A stretch of DNA of 64,000 bases from Lichenostomus cassidix. Taxonomy: Eukaryota; Chordata; Aves; Passeriformes; Meliphagidae. How positions within the stretch are numbered: position 1 is the stretch's first letter; each line of letters starts with the position of its first letter. Positions 21,096 through 31,825 of this stretch are shown piece after piece. The stretch lies in contig CM039196.1 of NCBI GenBank assembly GCA_008360975.2, positions 13,434,263 to 13,498,262 of the forward strand, written 5' to 3'. The position numbers and the translations under genes were made by a program. Below the pieces are notes generated by a model. It was not told the DNA's origin and did no database searches. It saw nothing but the letters and a program-made list of their open reading frames with translations.

Positions 21096-22439
21096 GGTCT
21101 CGCCTCAGGGAGCAGCCCATCTCCAGTTCGTGGTGAGCAGAGTCTTATCCCCTGGGCAAACTGGGAGGGAGTGTTATCCCCTGGACAGGCTGGCACAGGT
21201 GTCCGGGGGCTTTTCCGTTCTCCCGCAGCTCTGAGCACGGGCCCTCGCCAGCGGGTCTTGGAGCCAATTCTGGCCAGAGATTCGGTGCTGTGGCAGGGAC
21301 AGGAGTCCACCTGTGCCCTCCATCCCTCTGCCTCTCCTCCCTGTGCCAGGTCGCCAAGCGAACTCCAGCTCCAAGAATCTACATGTATGAGGTCACTTGG
21401 GGGCTGCTGCCCTGTGCAGAATTTGGCCAGCTTGGTAAGACTTTTGCTGAGACACTGTCAGGAAGGAGTCATCACTTGCTGCCAGGATGTGCCTGAATGA
21501 AAGCAGAGCTCTCTCTGCCAGAGCTGTGGTTTGTGTCTCAGCCACCACCTCAGCTTGAGAACCTGATAGGTTACATCATCACTAACTGGAACGTGAGTGA
21601 AACAGGAACCAAATCTGCTCACAGCTTCTCCAGTGTTTCTGCAACAGAACTCAGGAAGCCCACGTCCCTGCATAACCCTGAAGTACATCTTTGCAGGTGG
21701 AGGTGCATAGCAATGCTTGAGAGGTTCCTCCTGTGTTTTTACTTGTGCTTTCCAAGAAAAGGGGTCAGTTCCGCTATGACCATGAATCCAAAAAAAATGG
21801 ATGAAAATCAGCCCTTTCTTTGCCTAAAGAACCTCTGGCCACAGAGCACAAGTCCCAAGAATGTGTCATGAGGTAACTGTGCATGTGGTGTGGCCACATG
21901 GTAAAGGCAGTCCTGAAGCTTGAGAGCCTGTGAAGCTGTTCTGGCCCTCCAAAATTATTGACATGGACCCAAGGATAAATTAAAGCAATATTGCACCTGC
22001 TGTGAGTACCCAAAATAAAAACATGCAGCTTCCTGACCAGCACTGCCCTTTCTTCAGAGATGGTCCAGTGGGAGATTTCTGGAAGAGCAGCTGGATTTGC
22101 TAATTAACTTGGTGGTTTTCTAGGCCACATTCACTCCCCAGCCATGGGCTCCTGCTGCTCACAAAACTTTAGTGCTACAGCAGAATCACCATTCCTGATG
22201 GCTGTGCTGGACCAGGCATAGGCATATTTTGTCTCAAACAATCTGATTTACGACAGGAAGGGTGATTGGAGGAGAGAGTCCCGTGGAGATTGGGGAGTCC
22301 AGACTCTGGACTGGTCCAGACTCTGGACTGGAGTCCCAATTTCTTACTCCCCCCTGAGTTTCATGCTCAGTTCCCTCCTCCAACTCACTTCCTGCAGGAG
22401 GCCTGAAATGGCTGGCTGTGCATGCATGAACAAAAACGG

Positions 22440-22860
22440 CACAAAAAGTCAAGTTTACATAAGAGGCTTGTTCCAGGTTGACTATAAAAGAAAGTGGATT
22501 GGCCCCCCTCACTCTCTTTTCCCTCGCTTTCTTTTTCACTTTTTTTGTCACACAGCCCCAGCTCTGGACGACCCACACAGCAAGACCAATGTGGGATCTA
22601 CATACTGATGATAATCTTTGTTCTCCCTCTCCCTCTTCTGTATTTATTTCTCTCCTGGGCAAAGCACACTTATCCCACCCCATACTCTGCACTGAACATG
22701 GTTGTGCAAGTGGGGAGTTTATGGGAGTGTGTTGTGGCTTGTTTTCCAGCACCTTTGAGTAGTGGTGTGTTGTAACTTGTTAGCCAGCACCTTGTGGAAG
22801 TGTATTATAAGAATGTACAGGCTTGTTGGACAACACCTTTTGACTCTAAGCAGTGGGCTG
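22440..22860 (+). mobile_element. LTR-like segment with TATA box and three-copy short repeat
   Basis: TATAAAAG at 22483-22490 is followed by pyrimidine-rich sequence. At 22727-22850 three imperfect copies of a ~36-40-bp unit recur ('gtgttgtggcttgttttcca', 'gtgtgttgtaacttgttagc', then a more diverged one). This suits LTR sequence, but I could not define termini or target duplications. Confidence 0.3.
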
Positions 22861-24389
22861 GTTGCCAGAGCTACAGTGACTGTGCAATGAAACAGAAGAG
22901 TTCCTGGCACATGTCTGGTGTCTTTGTTCAACCTGGTGAGAATTTATGCTGAGCATCATTCCCCTGACCAGTGGATTGTGATGACATCACAGACCCAGGC
23001 CACCATTTGGCCAGGGGACAAGGAAGCTCCTGAGTCCCAGTTTCCTTTGCACAATCCCTTGCCTCAGAAGCATGCCATGTCTCCAGGATTCGCTCCATGA
23101 GTTGCTACTTCACGTAACTGCCCTGCTCTTCTGTTACTGCTGACAACTTTTAACAGCCTTAGGCACAGCTGGCCTCATCCTGCTGCTGGCAAACATCTTT
23201 AGAGGCTCTGTGGTGTGACTATTCCTAAAGCTTGTCCTCTGTAGAAATTGCTGGAATTGTGTGAAATTGCCTTGTCTCTAGGCTGGGCAATTTCATTGGA
23301 CTGAGTCAGGAGAAACCCAGACTCAGTTTCACCAGACTCAGTTCCAATGGGAAGGAGAAATTAACTGGGGCCCAAGGTCATCTGAAATTAGCTACTTCCT
23401 TTACCAAAACCAGGGAAACTGACTTTAATGGGAGATGTGTGGGGTTCAAGGAGGAATCCTCAAGTTTTTAAGCTTCTCCTGCACTCTTGCCCCTTTGCTG
23501 AGTCGTATGATGATGTGGATGTGGCGTGGATGCTGCAGGCCAGGGTGCACTGACTGCAACCTTGCCAACCCCCATGGTGCTTGGGGTGGGACTGGCTGCA
23601 CGCCAGGCCCAGTTCTGCCACCTGGGAGTAACACCACATGTGCTGTGGCTTGTTCACCTGACTCGGCAGTAAATGATTCACCCAGCACCACATACACTTC
23701 CTGCTTCAGGTACCCAGATCTTCCCAGTATTTGTCACAAGCAGAGCACAATCATATCCATTGTGTACATGGGAAGGAAACCTGAAGAATGTAGGAATTTT
23801 TTCTCTTGTCAAGCTGCTTTCATCTTTTCATCTCATTTCCAAAGAGTTAATACCAGCCCACAGTTTTCCTTGGACATTGAAAGAAAAGAGACAGTGCTTT
23901 CAAGAAATGCCTCAACCCTGTGACCTTTGCTTTCCCTAGCGTGCCAGTCTACAGCTCCTGCCAAGTCCCCCTGCCTGCTGGGAAGGGGGTCCCTGCTCTG
24001 AGCTGCTGCTCATCCTGCACTCGGTCAACCCAGCTCCTGCTGGCTTATCACTTACATGACCTTCACCTGGAGTGCAGTGATATGCACCAGTCAGGTACCA
24101 CTCCTCCTTGCAGAGCTGCTTCCTCCTGGTAGTTCACATAATTTAAAGGGAGGTGTTCACCAGGGCAGTAAAATCAGGTACTCCCAAGATCACAATGGCA
24201 TGGAGAATTGCCTAGAGGCTAACAGAAAGCAGAAAATGTCAGGAATTTCCTCCTACTATTGGTAGCTGACCTCTTACAAGGAACCTCTGTGCCTCGGGGT
24301 GTTTTTCTTTGTGTTCCTCATGACTTGGGGCTTTCTGTATTTTCCTATAGGCAGGGCTGGTTATTTAACACTGGAAGCAAGACACATCT

Positions 24390-24520
24390 CCTTGCTGAAG
24401 GTGGAGGTTGTCTAGTTCCTGGCTCAAGCAGGGTCACCCAGACAAGGCTGCCCAGGCCTTCAGGGTGCCCAGGGTGCTCTTTGACTCTTGGAAAAGACCT
24501 TGAGGAGGCTGCAGCCCTGG
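24390..24520 (-). mobile_element. CR1 LINE fragment, antisense
   Basis: 'gtctagttcctggctcaagc' followed by 'agggtcacccagacaaggct' and 'gcccagg' is the reverse complement of the CR1 segment also seen near position 230. Confidence 0.65.
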
Positions 24521-27500
24521 CTGAGGACCCAGAGCAGGAAACAGCTCCTGTGGGCTGCACGACCCACAGATGTGCAGAGCCTGACCATCCCCATCATATC
24601 TGCAGCCCACACTCACGCTGAAAACAGCTGATGGAGGCAGCTCTGCTTCTGCACTGAGCATCTGACAAAACAGAAGAAAATTCTGCCTCTCTAGTCCCTT
24701 CTCTTATAAATGTGTATTAGACAATATATCCTAAAGGGATGGCTCTTTCCTTGAAGGACTCCAGGCGGATGCTACATGATGACAACCAACACAGCTTCCC
24801 CAGGGCCTGGGGCCAGGTACATGGACTGTCCTTGCCCAGGGTGGCCTGAGCACCCATGGGCATCAGTGCTACCCCAGCCTGAACTAGTGCTTTCTCTAGA
24901 GCCAGGACTGCAGGACATGGGTAAGTTAAGCCCATCACCCTGGCCTCTGGCCTCACAGGGTAGCCAGGGAGCAGCAGAAGATGCCAGGAAGTCAGCAGAA
25001 GAGCCTGACTCCAACCGCATCCCAGTGCCACTGGCACTGTGCCACCATCTCCATCCCACTGATGGAAAGCCTGAGCAGCCTGATGCAGCAGGCTAGGGCA
25101 CTCCTGGTTGCTTTGTGCTGAGGGTGCCCATGCAAGTGTGACAGGCTGGCATGGCATCTTGGTGCCAGAGGATGGGATCCAGGTGGGAGAAAGATGTCAC
25201 ATGGGGCCACAGCTTGACTCAGGCTCTCCTAGGCAGACAGGGAGTGGCTGTGTTGGCTGCCAGCCTGGGGAGTGCCAACCCAGCAGCATGTGGTGGAGGG
25301 ACTTGTGGGTGCATGCCAGAGTCTACAGGAGCCCTCAAGTGTCTCCCTGGGTCTTCAAGGTGCTTGAACTGATAATCTCAACTCAGGCATTAAATGAATG
25401 CGCCATTCATTTTCTCATTCCAACTTGAATTTTGTCTGCCAAATTTCACTAGACATTTTCTCTCATTAAGTTGTTTCCCTGTTCTGCCTTTCATGTCCAG
25501 AGCCATGGATGCCCTGGATGCTCTATTGCACAAGATGAACACATGTTCATCCTTCCTTCCACAAAGCTGTAAGTTCCAGCTTAGAGCAGTAAAAAGCAGA
25601 GAGGCTTATATCCAGTCCTGCAGCGATTCCTGTTCCAGAAGGGAGAGCTGTGCACCCCCTCTGAGGGTGCCTGTCCCATGGAGACATGAGCAGGACACAG
25701 CCAGCAGCATGCATGGTACACACATGATGGGGGAGTCAGTGCTGCTGGCTGGCTGGGGCAAAGGGCAAAGCTGGACATGGGGACAGCTGGGTCAGCACTG
25801 AGACATGGACGAGGCCCCTGATCTGGCAGCCACTCACACAGTCCAGACATCCAGCCCCTGCCTGCAGGATGTCCCCATGAGAGGCATCACCCCAATGCTC
25901 ATGCTGGCCTGGGGGGTGCAAAAGGAGAAGAAATGAACCCTGCCATGACTCAGAGTTCAGGGCAGATAAAGTCTGATTTCTCCTCCAGCTCAAGTAAGCC
26001 TAGCTCCAGTCCAGACCATCTCAGCAGCCTTCACCAGCCTCACTCCAGTATGGGATCTTTCTTGTAGTGGGGAGCCCCAAATGGAACATGGCATGCAGAG
26101 AAGGGGAGAAAGAATTGCTTCGTCAGCCCATTCCTGCACTCCTGCTGACCCAGGCTGGGACCCACTGCCCACCCTCGCTGCTTGGACCACGACTGCTGGC
26201 ATCTCCACCAAAGCTCAGTGCTCCCCACTACGGGCTCAGTCCTGAGTCCTTGGCAGTTTAGCCCTGCACTGGCCTTGTCTGTGGCCTTGAGCCACGTCAG
26301 CAGAGCCAAGCACAGGGCTGGCAGTGCTGCCTGTTGGGGCGGGTAGCCCAGGGCTCAGCCCCACATCCTCACTGTCCAGCCAGACACCAGCGTTGTGCCA
26401 GCAGCTGTCACTAGCAGGTACAGTCAGGGCAGCAGCAGTCAGGGGAGTAGCTCCCTACACAGTGAGGAGCTCTGCTGCAGAGCCAGCCCTTGCACCCCAC
26501 TGGCTGCTTGGGCGTTGAAGGCCGGAGCATTGGGCATCCCTTCTTATCCCCTGTTATCTTCCAGACAAACCCAAACTGGGTTTTGTGTCCCTGACACAGT
26601 CACACACTTGTCAGCCAAGGCTGTCCTGTGCTGTCCCATGGGTCCCTCCCTGTGGGGCCCCATGGGGCTACCAATACAGCCCAGGTACAGGGCAGCTCCA
26701 GGTTGCTGGGCATAAGGGGTTACAACACATGCACAGGGCAGCACCGGGGGCACTGGGACACACAGCACAGTGTGGCAGAGCCCATGGCAGTAGGGCTCTG
26801 TGGATCCCTGTGAGGTGGTGGAAAACTGGTTCTCTCAGGTCTGGGGTACCCCCAAGCAAAGCCCTTCCCCAGCCTTGGCCTGCCAGACCCCATCCTGCCA
26901 GCCCTCATCCAGCTTCATGAATACAGCTCTCAGGACAGGGGAGACCTTTGTGACACCTGGGGCAATGTCATGGGTGGCACACGGCAGCCGTATCACAGCT
27001 ACAGGGTGGACTCTGCCCTGTCTGCAGTGCATTGCTGTCAGGGAAATTCTGATAAGGTGAGATAAGCCTACAGTGCCAATCCTCATCCATTAGCCCCCAG
27101 TGTCCCCAGGTTAGAGTTAGGGCACATGGGGCTCCACAGACCACCTCCCCTGCCCCTCCCCCCCAGAACCCCAGCAGGGCAGAGCATCAGCTGGACAAAG
27201 ACATGACTCCAGACTAGCCCTGGAAGAAAGAGTTGCACCAGAGGAACCCACCCTTTCCTTCCTTCCCTCCTTCTTCCTAACTCCCTTTTGGGCGGAGAGA
27301 GGCACATCTGGACTTCAGTGGGCCAGTTCTCCAGAGCAGGGCCAGCATCCTTTCGGGATACAGCAGTGATGCAGCAGGATTCCCAGGCCCACTGGCCACC
27401 CTAAGCAATGCTTCCCTGGGCTACTGGGGCCCTGAGATAGGTGGGGGATGAGCTCTGCCCCACAGCCCAGCTACCCTCCCTGGGGTATTTCCAGGGTAGA

Positions 27501-27619
27501 GAGATCCTGATTCCCAGGGGGATATTGTACCAGCATAGGTTGGGCTACCAGCTGGAAAGCAGCCCTACAGGAATGGACTTTGGGATCCTGCTGAGCACCA
27601 GATAAGCAGGAGCCAGGGA

Positions 27620-28075
27620 TGTGTCCTCATGGCAGCAGCCCAAGATGCACCAGACAAAGCTGGCAGGGAGCACCAGGGGGACGCAGTGCTGCTTCAGCTG
27701 GAATCACCTGGGCAAGACAAAGACATGCTGGGGTGAGTCCAGTAAAGGGCTGTGATGGTGGTGGAGGAACTGGAGCATCTGTACTGCGTGGAGTGGCTGC
27801 AGGAGTGGGGTCTGCTGAGGATGGAGCAGAGGAATTTAGGGGGATCCTGTTAATACACAGGCAGGGAAGGTGCAAAAAGACCAGAGTTCGTCCCTTCCCA
27901 GTGATGTCCAGTGCAGGAACAAAGTACAATGAGAACAAACAGGCACATGGGAGGTTCCTTTGAACATCAAGAAACACCTTTGTACTGTGAAGGTGTAGGA
28001 GTTGTCCTGGGAGGCTGTGGAGGCTTCATCCTCAAGGATCCTCAGTATTTGAACAGGTGTGGTCCTGTCCATAGG
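27620..28075 (+). mobile_element. CR1 LINE 3' fragment
   Basis: CR1 order: 'gacatgctggggtgagtcca', 'gaggaactggagcatctgta', 'cccagtgatgtccagtgcag', 'gttcctttgaacatcaagaa', 'actgtgaaggtg', 'ctgtggaggcttcatcctca'. It ends about 400 bp before the PLA2G3 promoter. Confidence 0.85.
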
Positions 28076-28439
28076 CAGCTTCTGCAGGGGCTGGACAGGA
28101 CAGTGCTCTGTGCGCTGACTGCACACCGTGGATACTTGAGCAGGGACATGGCTACAGCCTGTGCAGGGCACACACATGGCTGGGCATGCATGGCACATGG
28201 CCATACACTCATGCACGTATGTACACGTGTCCTCAAGGTGAGTATGCAGGCACCCGTGCACACCTGCACACACACCGGTACCTAGAGTCGTGCACGAGAG
28301 CACACTCATGGGTGACCAGGGAGAGAGCACGTGGGGTAGGGGTGCGTATAGCAGGGGGTGTCCGGGATGGGGGGTGCTCGGGAATAGAGTGCCCTAGATG
28401 GGGGTGGTACCCTGGACGAGCACGTGTCAGGGCTGGGGA

Positions 28440-28562
28440 CCCCGGCCGCTCCCCCACGGGGCGGGGCAGGGGAGGGGCCTGCGCAACGCGGACCAATCAG
28501 CGCCGGGTCCGCCGCCGGGCTCGGGGTTAAAGCCGGGCGCAGGGGGCGGAGCGGCGCGCGGG
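28440..28562 (+). promoter_or_regulatory. PLA2G3: PLA2G3 GC-rich promoter
   Basis: A CpG-rich block directly precedes the PLA2G3 start codon. It contains GC boxes ('ggggcggggc', 'gggggcgg'), a CCAAT box in 'gaccaatcag' (28491-28500) and a weak TATA-like 'ggttaaagc' at about 28522. TGCGCATGCGC (28590-28600), an NRF1-type palindrome, lies in the first coding exon. Confidence 0.6.
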
Positions 28563-30826
28563 ATGTGGACGCGGGTGGTTCTGGTGTTGTGCGCATGCGC
28601 GCGCGCTCTTGCTTGGCCCGGCGGGACGGTGTGCGCGCGGGAGGCGGTGGCGGGCGGTGCGCGGTACGTGGCGTTCTTGAGCGCCGTCACCGGCACCGAG
28701 CCTGCGCTGATCGAGAGTGTCTGGGCCGCCCCCGGCCTCCTCCGCGCCTGCTGGGCCCGCCGCGACCCGCGCCTTATCCGCGCCTTCCACGCCGCCTGCA
28801 CGCACCGCCCGCCCGCCGCACCCGGAGCCGCGCTGCGACGGGCCCTGTCCGCGCTGTGGCGGCGCCGCGCCGCCTGCACCGACCTCGTGCCGCCGGGACC
28901 ACAACGCCGCCGCCGTCGGGGCTGGACGCTGCCGGGCACGCTGTGGTGCGGCGCGGGGGACTCAGCGGGGAACTGGAGCGAGCTGGGTACGGAGCGGCGG
29001 GGGGCGGCGGGGGCACCGGCCTCCCTCCGCAGGGCCGCGCTCATCGGCGCTTCCGCAGGGCTGTTCCGCGGCCCCGACCGGTGCTGTCGGGAGCACGACC
29101 ACTGCTGGGCACAGATCTCGGCGCTGCAGTTCAACTACGGCGTCCGCAACTATCGCCTGCACACTGTGTCCCACTGCGACTGCGACGCCAGGTGGGCCTG
29201 GGGCCGGGGGATTGGGGATAATTGGGAGCCTGGGGAGCCCCGCCCTCCTCACCGGTCCCTGCCCGCAGGTTCCGGCGGTGCCTGCTTGCCATCAACGACA
29301 CCGTCTCCAACATCATTGGCGTCACATTCTTCAACTTGTTGGAGGTCCCTTGCTTTGTGCTGGAAGAGAGCGAGGAGTGCGTCCAGTGGCACTGGTGGGG
29401 CGGGTGAGTGCCCGGGGGTGCTCCAGCCCTCAGCGTGCCCTGCCCGGCTGCCTCTCCGGGCACGGCTTGGCTGGGCTGGTGTGCAGGACTTCACAGCACG
29501 TGGTGTCCCCAGGTGTGAGCATTATGGTGTAGTGCCTCTGGCCAGGATCGTGCAGCAGAGTCAGTATCACCCCAGCCTGCCGGCGGACGAGAGGGGCAGC
29601 CCTACTGTGCAGCCCCCGGGCAAGGGAAGGAGTTTCTCTAGAACAGGACGTAAGCGGCTTCGACAGGAACTGAGGGCAAAGCCTGGGCACCGCCAGCCAT
29701 GGAGACCTAAGACAGCCCAGCAGCCACAGGGCCCAGGTACCCCTGCATCGGCCAGGGACAAGGCTGAGCTCACAACGAGGCACCCAACAGTGCACTGGGG
29801 ACTAGAGCCTGGCCCCTCAACAGCATCGACCATGTCGGGACAGGATCTGGTTGGAGCAGAGCAAGGGGCTGGAGACTTAGCACGCCCTTGCTCTGGCAGC
29901 ACTGGACCCAACCCAGCCACAGCGCAGTGTGGAGCCACCCCTGTGCCTGCTATGAAGGGGCACAGGCAGCAGGGTGAGCTGATTGTGTGGGCAGTGTATG
30001 CACGCTGCAGCAGGGGTGGCCCCAAGGCCTCAGGGTGGTGGGGTTGTATGCTGGGGGTGCCCCTTACATCCTTGCTCTCCTCAGGCCCAGGTAGGGAGTG
30101 CAGGTGCAACAAGCATCTGGGTAAGTGTGACCACCAGATTGCACCCCTCGAGGTGAGGTACCAGCTGCACAACGTGGACAGCCAGACACTCCTCCACTGC
30201 AACTGCACACGCAGGTGTGGGTCCAGGAGGAAAAGGGCATTGTGTGCATACAGCTAGGGATCAGAGGAGCTGGGATGCCTGTCCTGGCCAGCACCTGCTG
30301 ATCCCTGCCCTCCTGTGCCTGCAGGCTGGCACGGTGCCTGCACAGGGCGAGGGACTGCAGTAACATGGATGTGGCTGTCCTGGCTGACCGCGTTGCCATG
30401 GACTGCTTTGTTCTGGAACTGCCTGCTGGCTGCAGCGCACGCAGGCGGTCACAGCACAGGTAAGTGGGGAGGTTCAAGAGGCCAGGGCCCATGTGGGGCA
30501 GGAAGCCAGCAGTGCAAGCATTGGCCCCTGCTCTGCTATGCCACAAGCAGGCTGCAGTGCAGGCAGTGGATGTTGGTGCTGCAGGGTCACACTGATGCTC
30601 ACAGCTTTGCTTCTCTGGCAGCTGTACCACGGTGACCAGGGCTGTGCTGGTACCTGCACGGCAGCTCAGAAAGACTCTGAAACGCTGGCGCCTTCTGCGT
30701 GTGAGCTCCGAGGCCAAGCATCCAGACTGGAAGACACAGGCCAGGGGAGGCACCCACAGTGAGCAGTGCCAGCACCTGGTCGTAGAACAGCCGCCAGGTG
30801 CTTGGCCCCGCACGCTGCCTCGATGA
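28563..30826 (+). CDS. PLA2G3: Group III secreted phospholipase A2 (7 exons, 540 aa)
   Basis: Exons: 28563-28986, 29059-29191, 29269-29403, 29513-29973, 30085-30214, 30325-30459, 30622-30826 (stop TGA 30824). All GT-AG; total 541 codons in frame. A hydrophobic signal peptide starts at the chosen ATG ('[17 protein letters not shown]'). The bee-venom-type PLA2 core is intact: calcium loop '[12 protein letters not shown]', catalytic 'CCREHDHCW' with its His-Asp pair, 'SHCDCDARF', and '[17 protein letters not shown]'. The enzyme hydrolyses the sn-2 ester of phospholipids and is secreted. Exon 4 is a long, low-complexity linker; exons 5-7 form the C-terminal Cys-rich domain ('[14 protein letters not shown]', 'LLHCNCTRR') typical of vertebrate group III. 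Human PLA2G3 has 509 residues. It converges on INPP5J, as in the homologous human block. Confidence 0.95.
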
Positions 30827-31244
30827 TGCCTAAGAAGCACTGCCTTCGGAAGGAAGGGGAGGAGGATGCGCTGTGCAGCAGCTGCAGGCTGAAGCTCTTC
30901 ACTGTTTGGTCCTCGAGTCAAAGGATGGCACTGAGCATGGTTGCTGGCATGACTGCATGGAGCTGGGGACCACAGCCAGAGCAGGCAGAAGGACTGAGAA
31001 GCCTCTCAAGTAGCTGTGGTTGCCATCCATGAGCATCAAATGCCAGGGGAAAGAAATAGGAGGGCTCAGGAAAGGGGAAACCAATTGTCCTTCCCTGGTG
31101 TGCTCTGGGGCAGGGGGGTGGCAGGGCCCTCCACCCATAGATTGGTGACCCTTCTGCTGGGGGCCCTGAGCAGTGAGGTGTGATCCTGACCCTCTGCTTA
31201 GGCAGGGTAGAAGGGCTGGGACAGTACCTGCATGCAGCAGAAGA

Positions 31245-31250
31245 AATAAA
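31245..31250 (+). terminator. PLA2G3: PLA2G3 polyadenylation signal
   Basis: AATAAA lies about 420 nt after the PLA2G3 stop. Further plus-strand AATAAA hexamers at about 31738 and 31773 are possible distal sites but fall in the INPP5J 3' side. Confidence 0.7.
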
Positions 31251-31378
31251 GGGTGGTCTGAGCATGGTGTATGGTGCAAGGGCTGAGCCTGCTGCCCCTC
31301 TTCACACTGTGGCCCCCCACCCTGGGGTTGATCCTGCCCCCAGCAGTGAGCACAGTGCAGCTGGGGTGGGCAGGATCA

Positions 31379-31384
31379 TTTATT
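31379..31384 (-). terminator. INPP5J: INPP5J polyadenylation signal
   Basis: TTTATT on the plus strand is AATAAA on the minus strand, about 440 nt beyond the INPP5J stop. It lies only ~130 bp from the opposing PLA2G3 signal. Confidence 0.65.
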
Positions 31385-31825
31385 TTGTCACTTGCACTAT
31401 GTCCAGGCTGAGGCACAGTGGTAGAGCAGGGAAGGAGCAAGCTTTGATCTCCAGGCTACCCTGTGGTGGTCCTCATGCTGTGCCTATCACCATTCCTGCC
31501 AGAGCCCTGCCCTGGCCTCCTGTGCCACCTCAGGTGTGAGGCCACCACTCCTCCTCTGGGACAAGAGTCCTGCACTCGGAAGTCCATGACAGGTTCCCCA
31601 AAATGCATTAGACCAGATTTGCCCACCCTCGTATGTCAACACCTCACAGCCCTGCCCAAGGCAGGAGCTTCAGCTGGGAATAGCGTGGGGTGGGGCCTCT
31701 ACCTGCCAGGCACACAACAGCGGTGAGGAGTTGCTGCAATAAATAAGGGAGAGACAGTCTAGGAAAGTGGCAGAATAAAAGCACACAGCAAGCGCGCTAT
31801 GAGGAGGAGAGAGGGAGCCACTGCA

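Larger units (their letters stand above)
11282..28400. other. Repeat-rich intergenic interval between POLE and PLA2G3
   Basis: About 17 kb without a complete gene. Recognisable contents (separate entries): CR1 relics, solo LTRs, a retroviral gag relic, a ~137-bp tandem array, CTCF-like motifs in repeats and one orphan exon-like block. In stretches such as 11300-12640, 14720-15500, 16890-17260, 17460-18450, 21100-22400, 22950-24380 and 24560-27600 I see no gene, only short unsupported ORFs. Gene order suggests that this interval contains a junction between blocks homologous to human 12q24.33 and 22q12. Confidence 0.7.

Noticed and set aside
21350..21440. Short exon-like plus-strand stretch after 'ccctgtgccag'
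   Set aside because: It has an acceptor-like start and a brief open frame, but no donor in a sensible place and no recognisable protein similarity.
28398..30257. Single 619-codon ORF across PLA2G3
   Set aside because: It runs through several introns and reads exon 3 in a wrong frame; the spliced model matches the family throughout.
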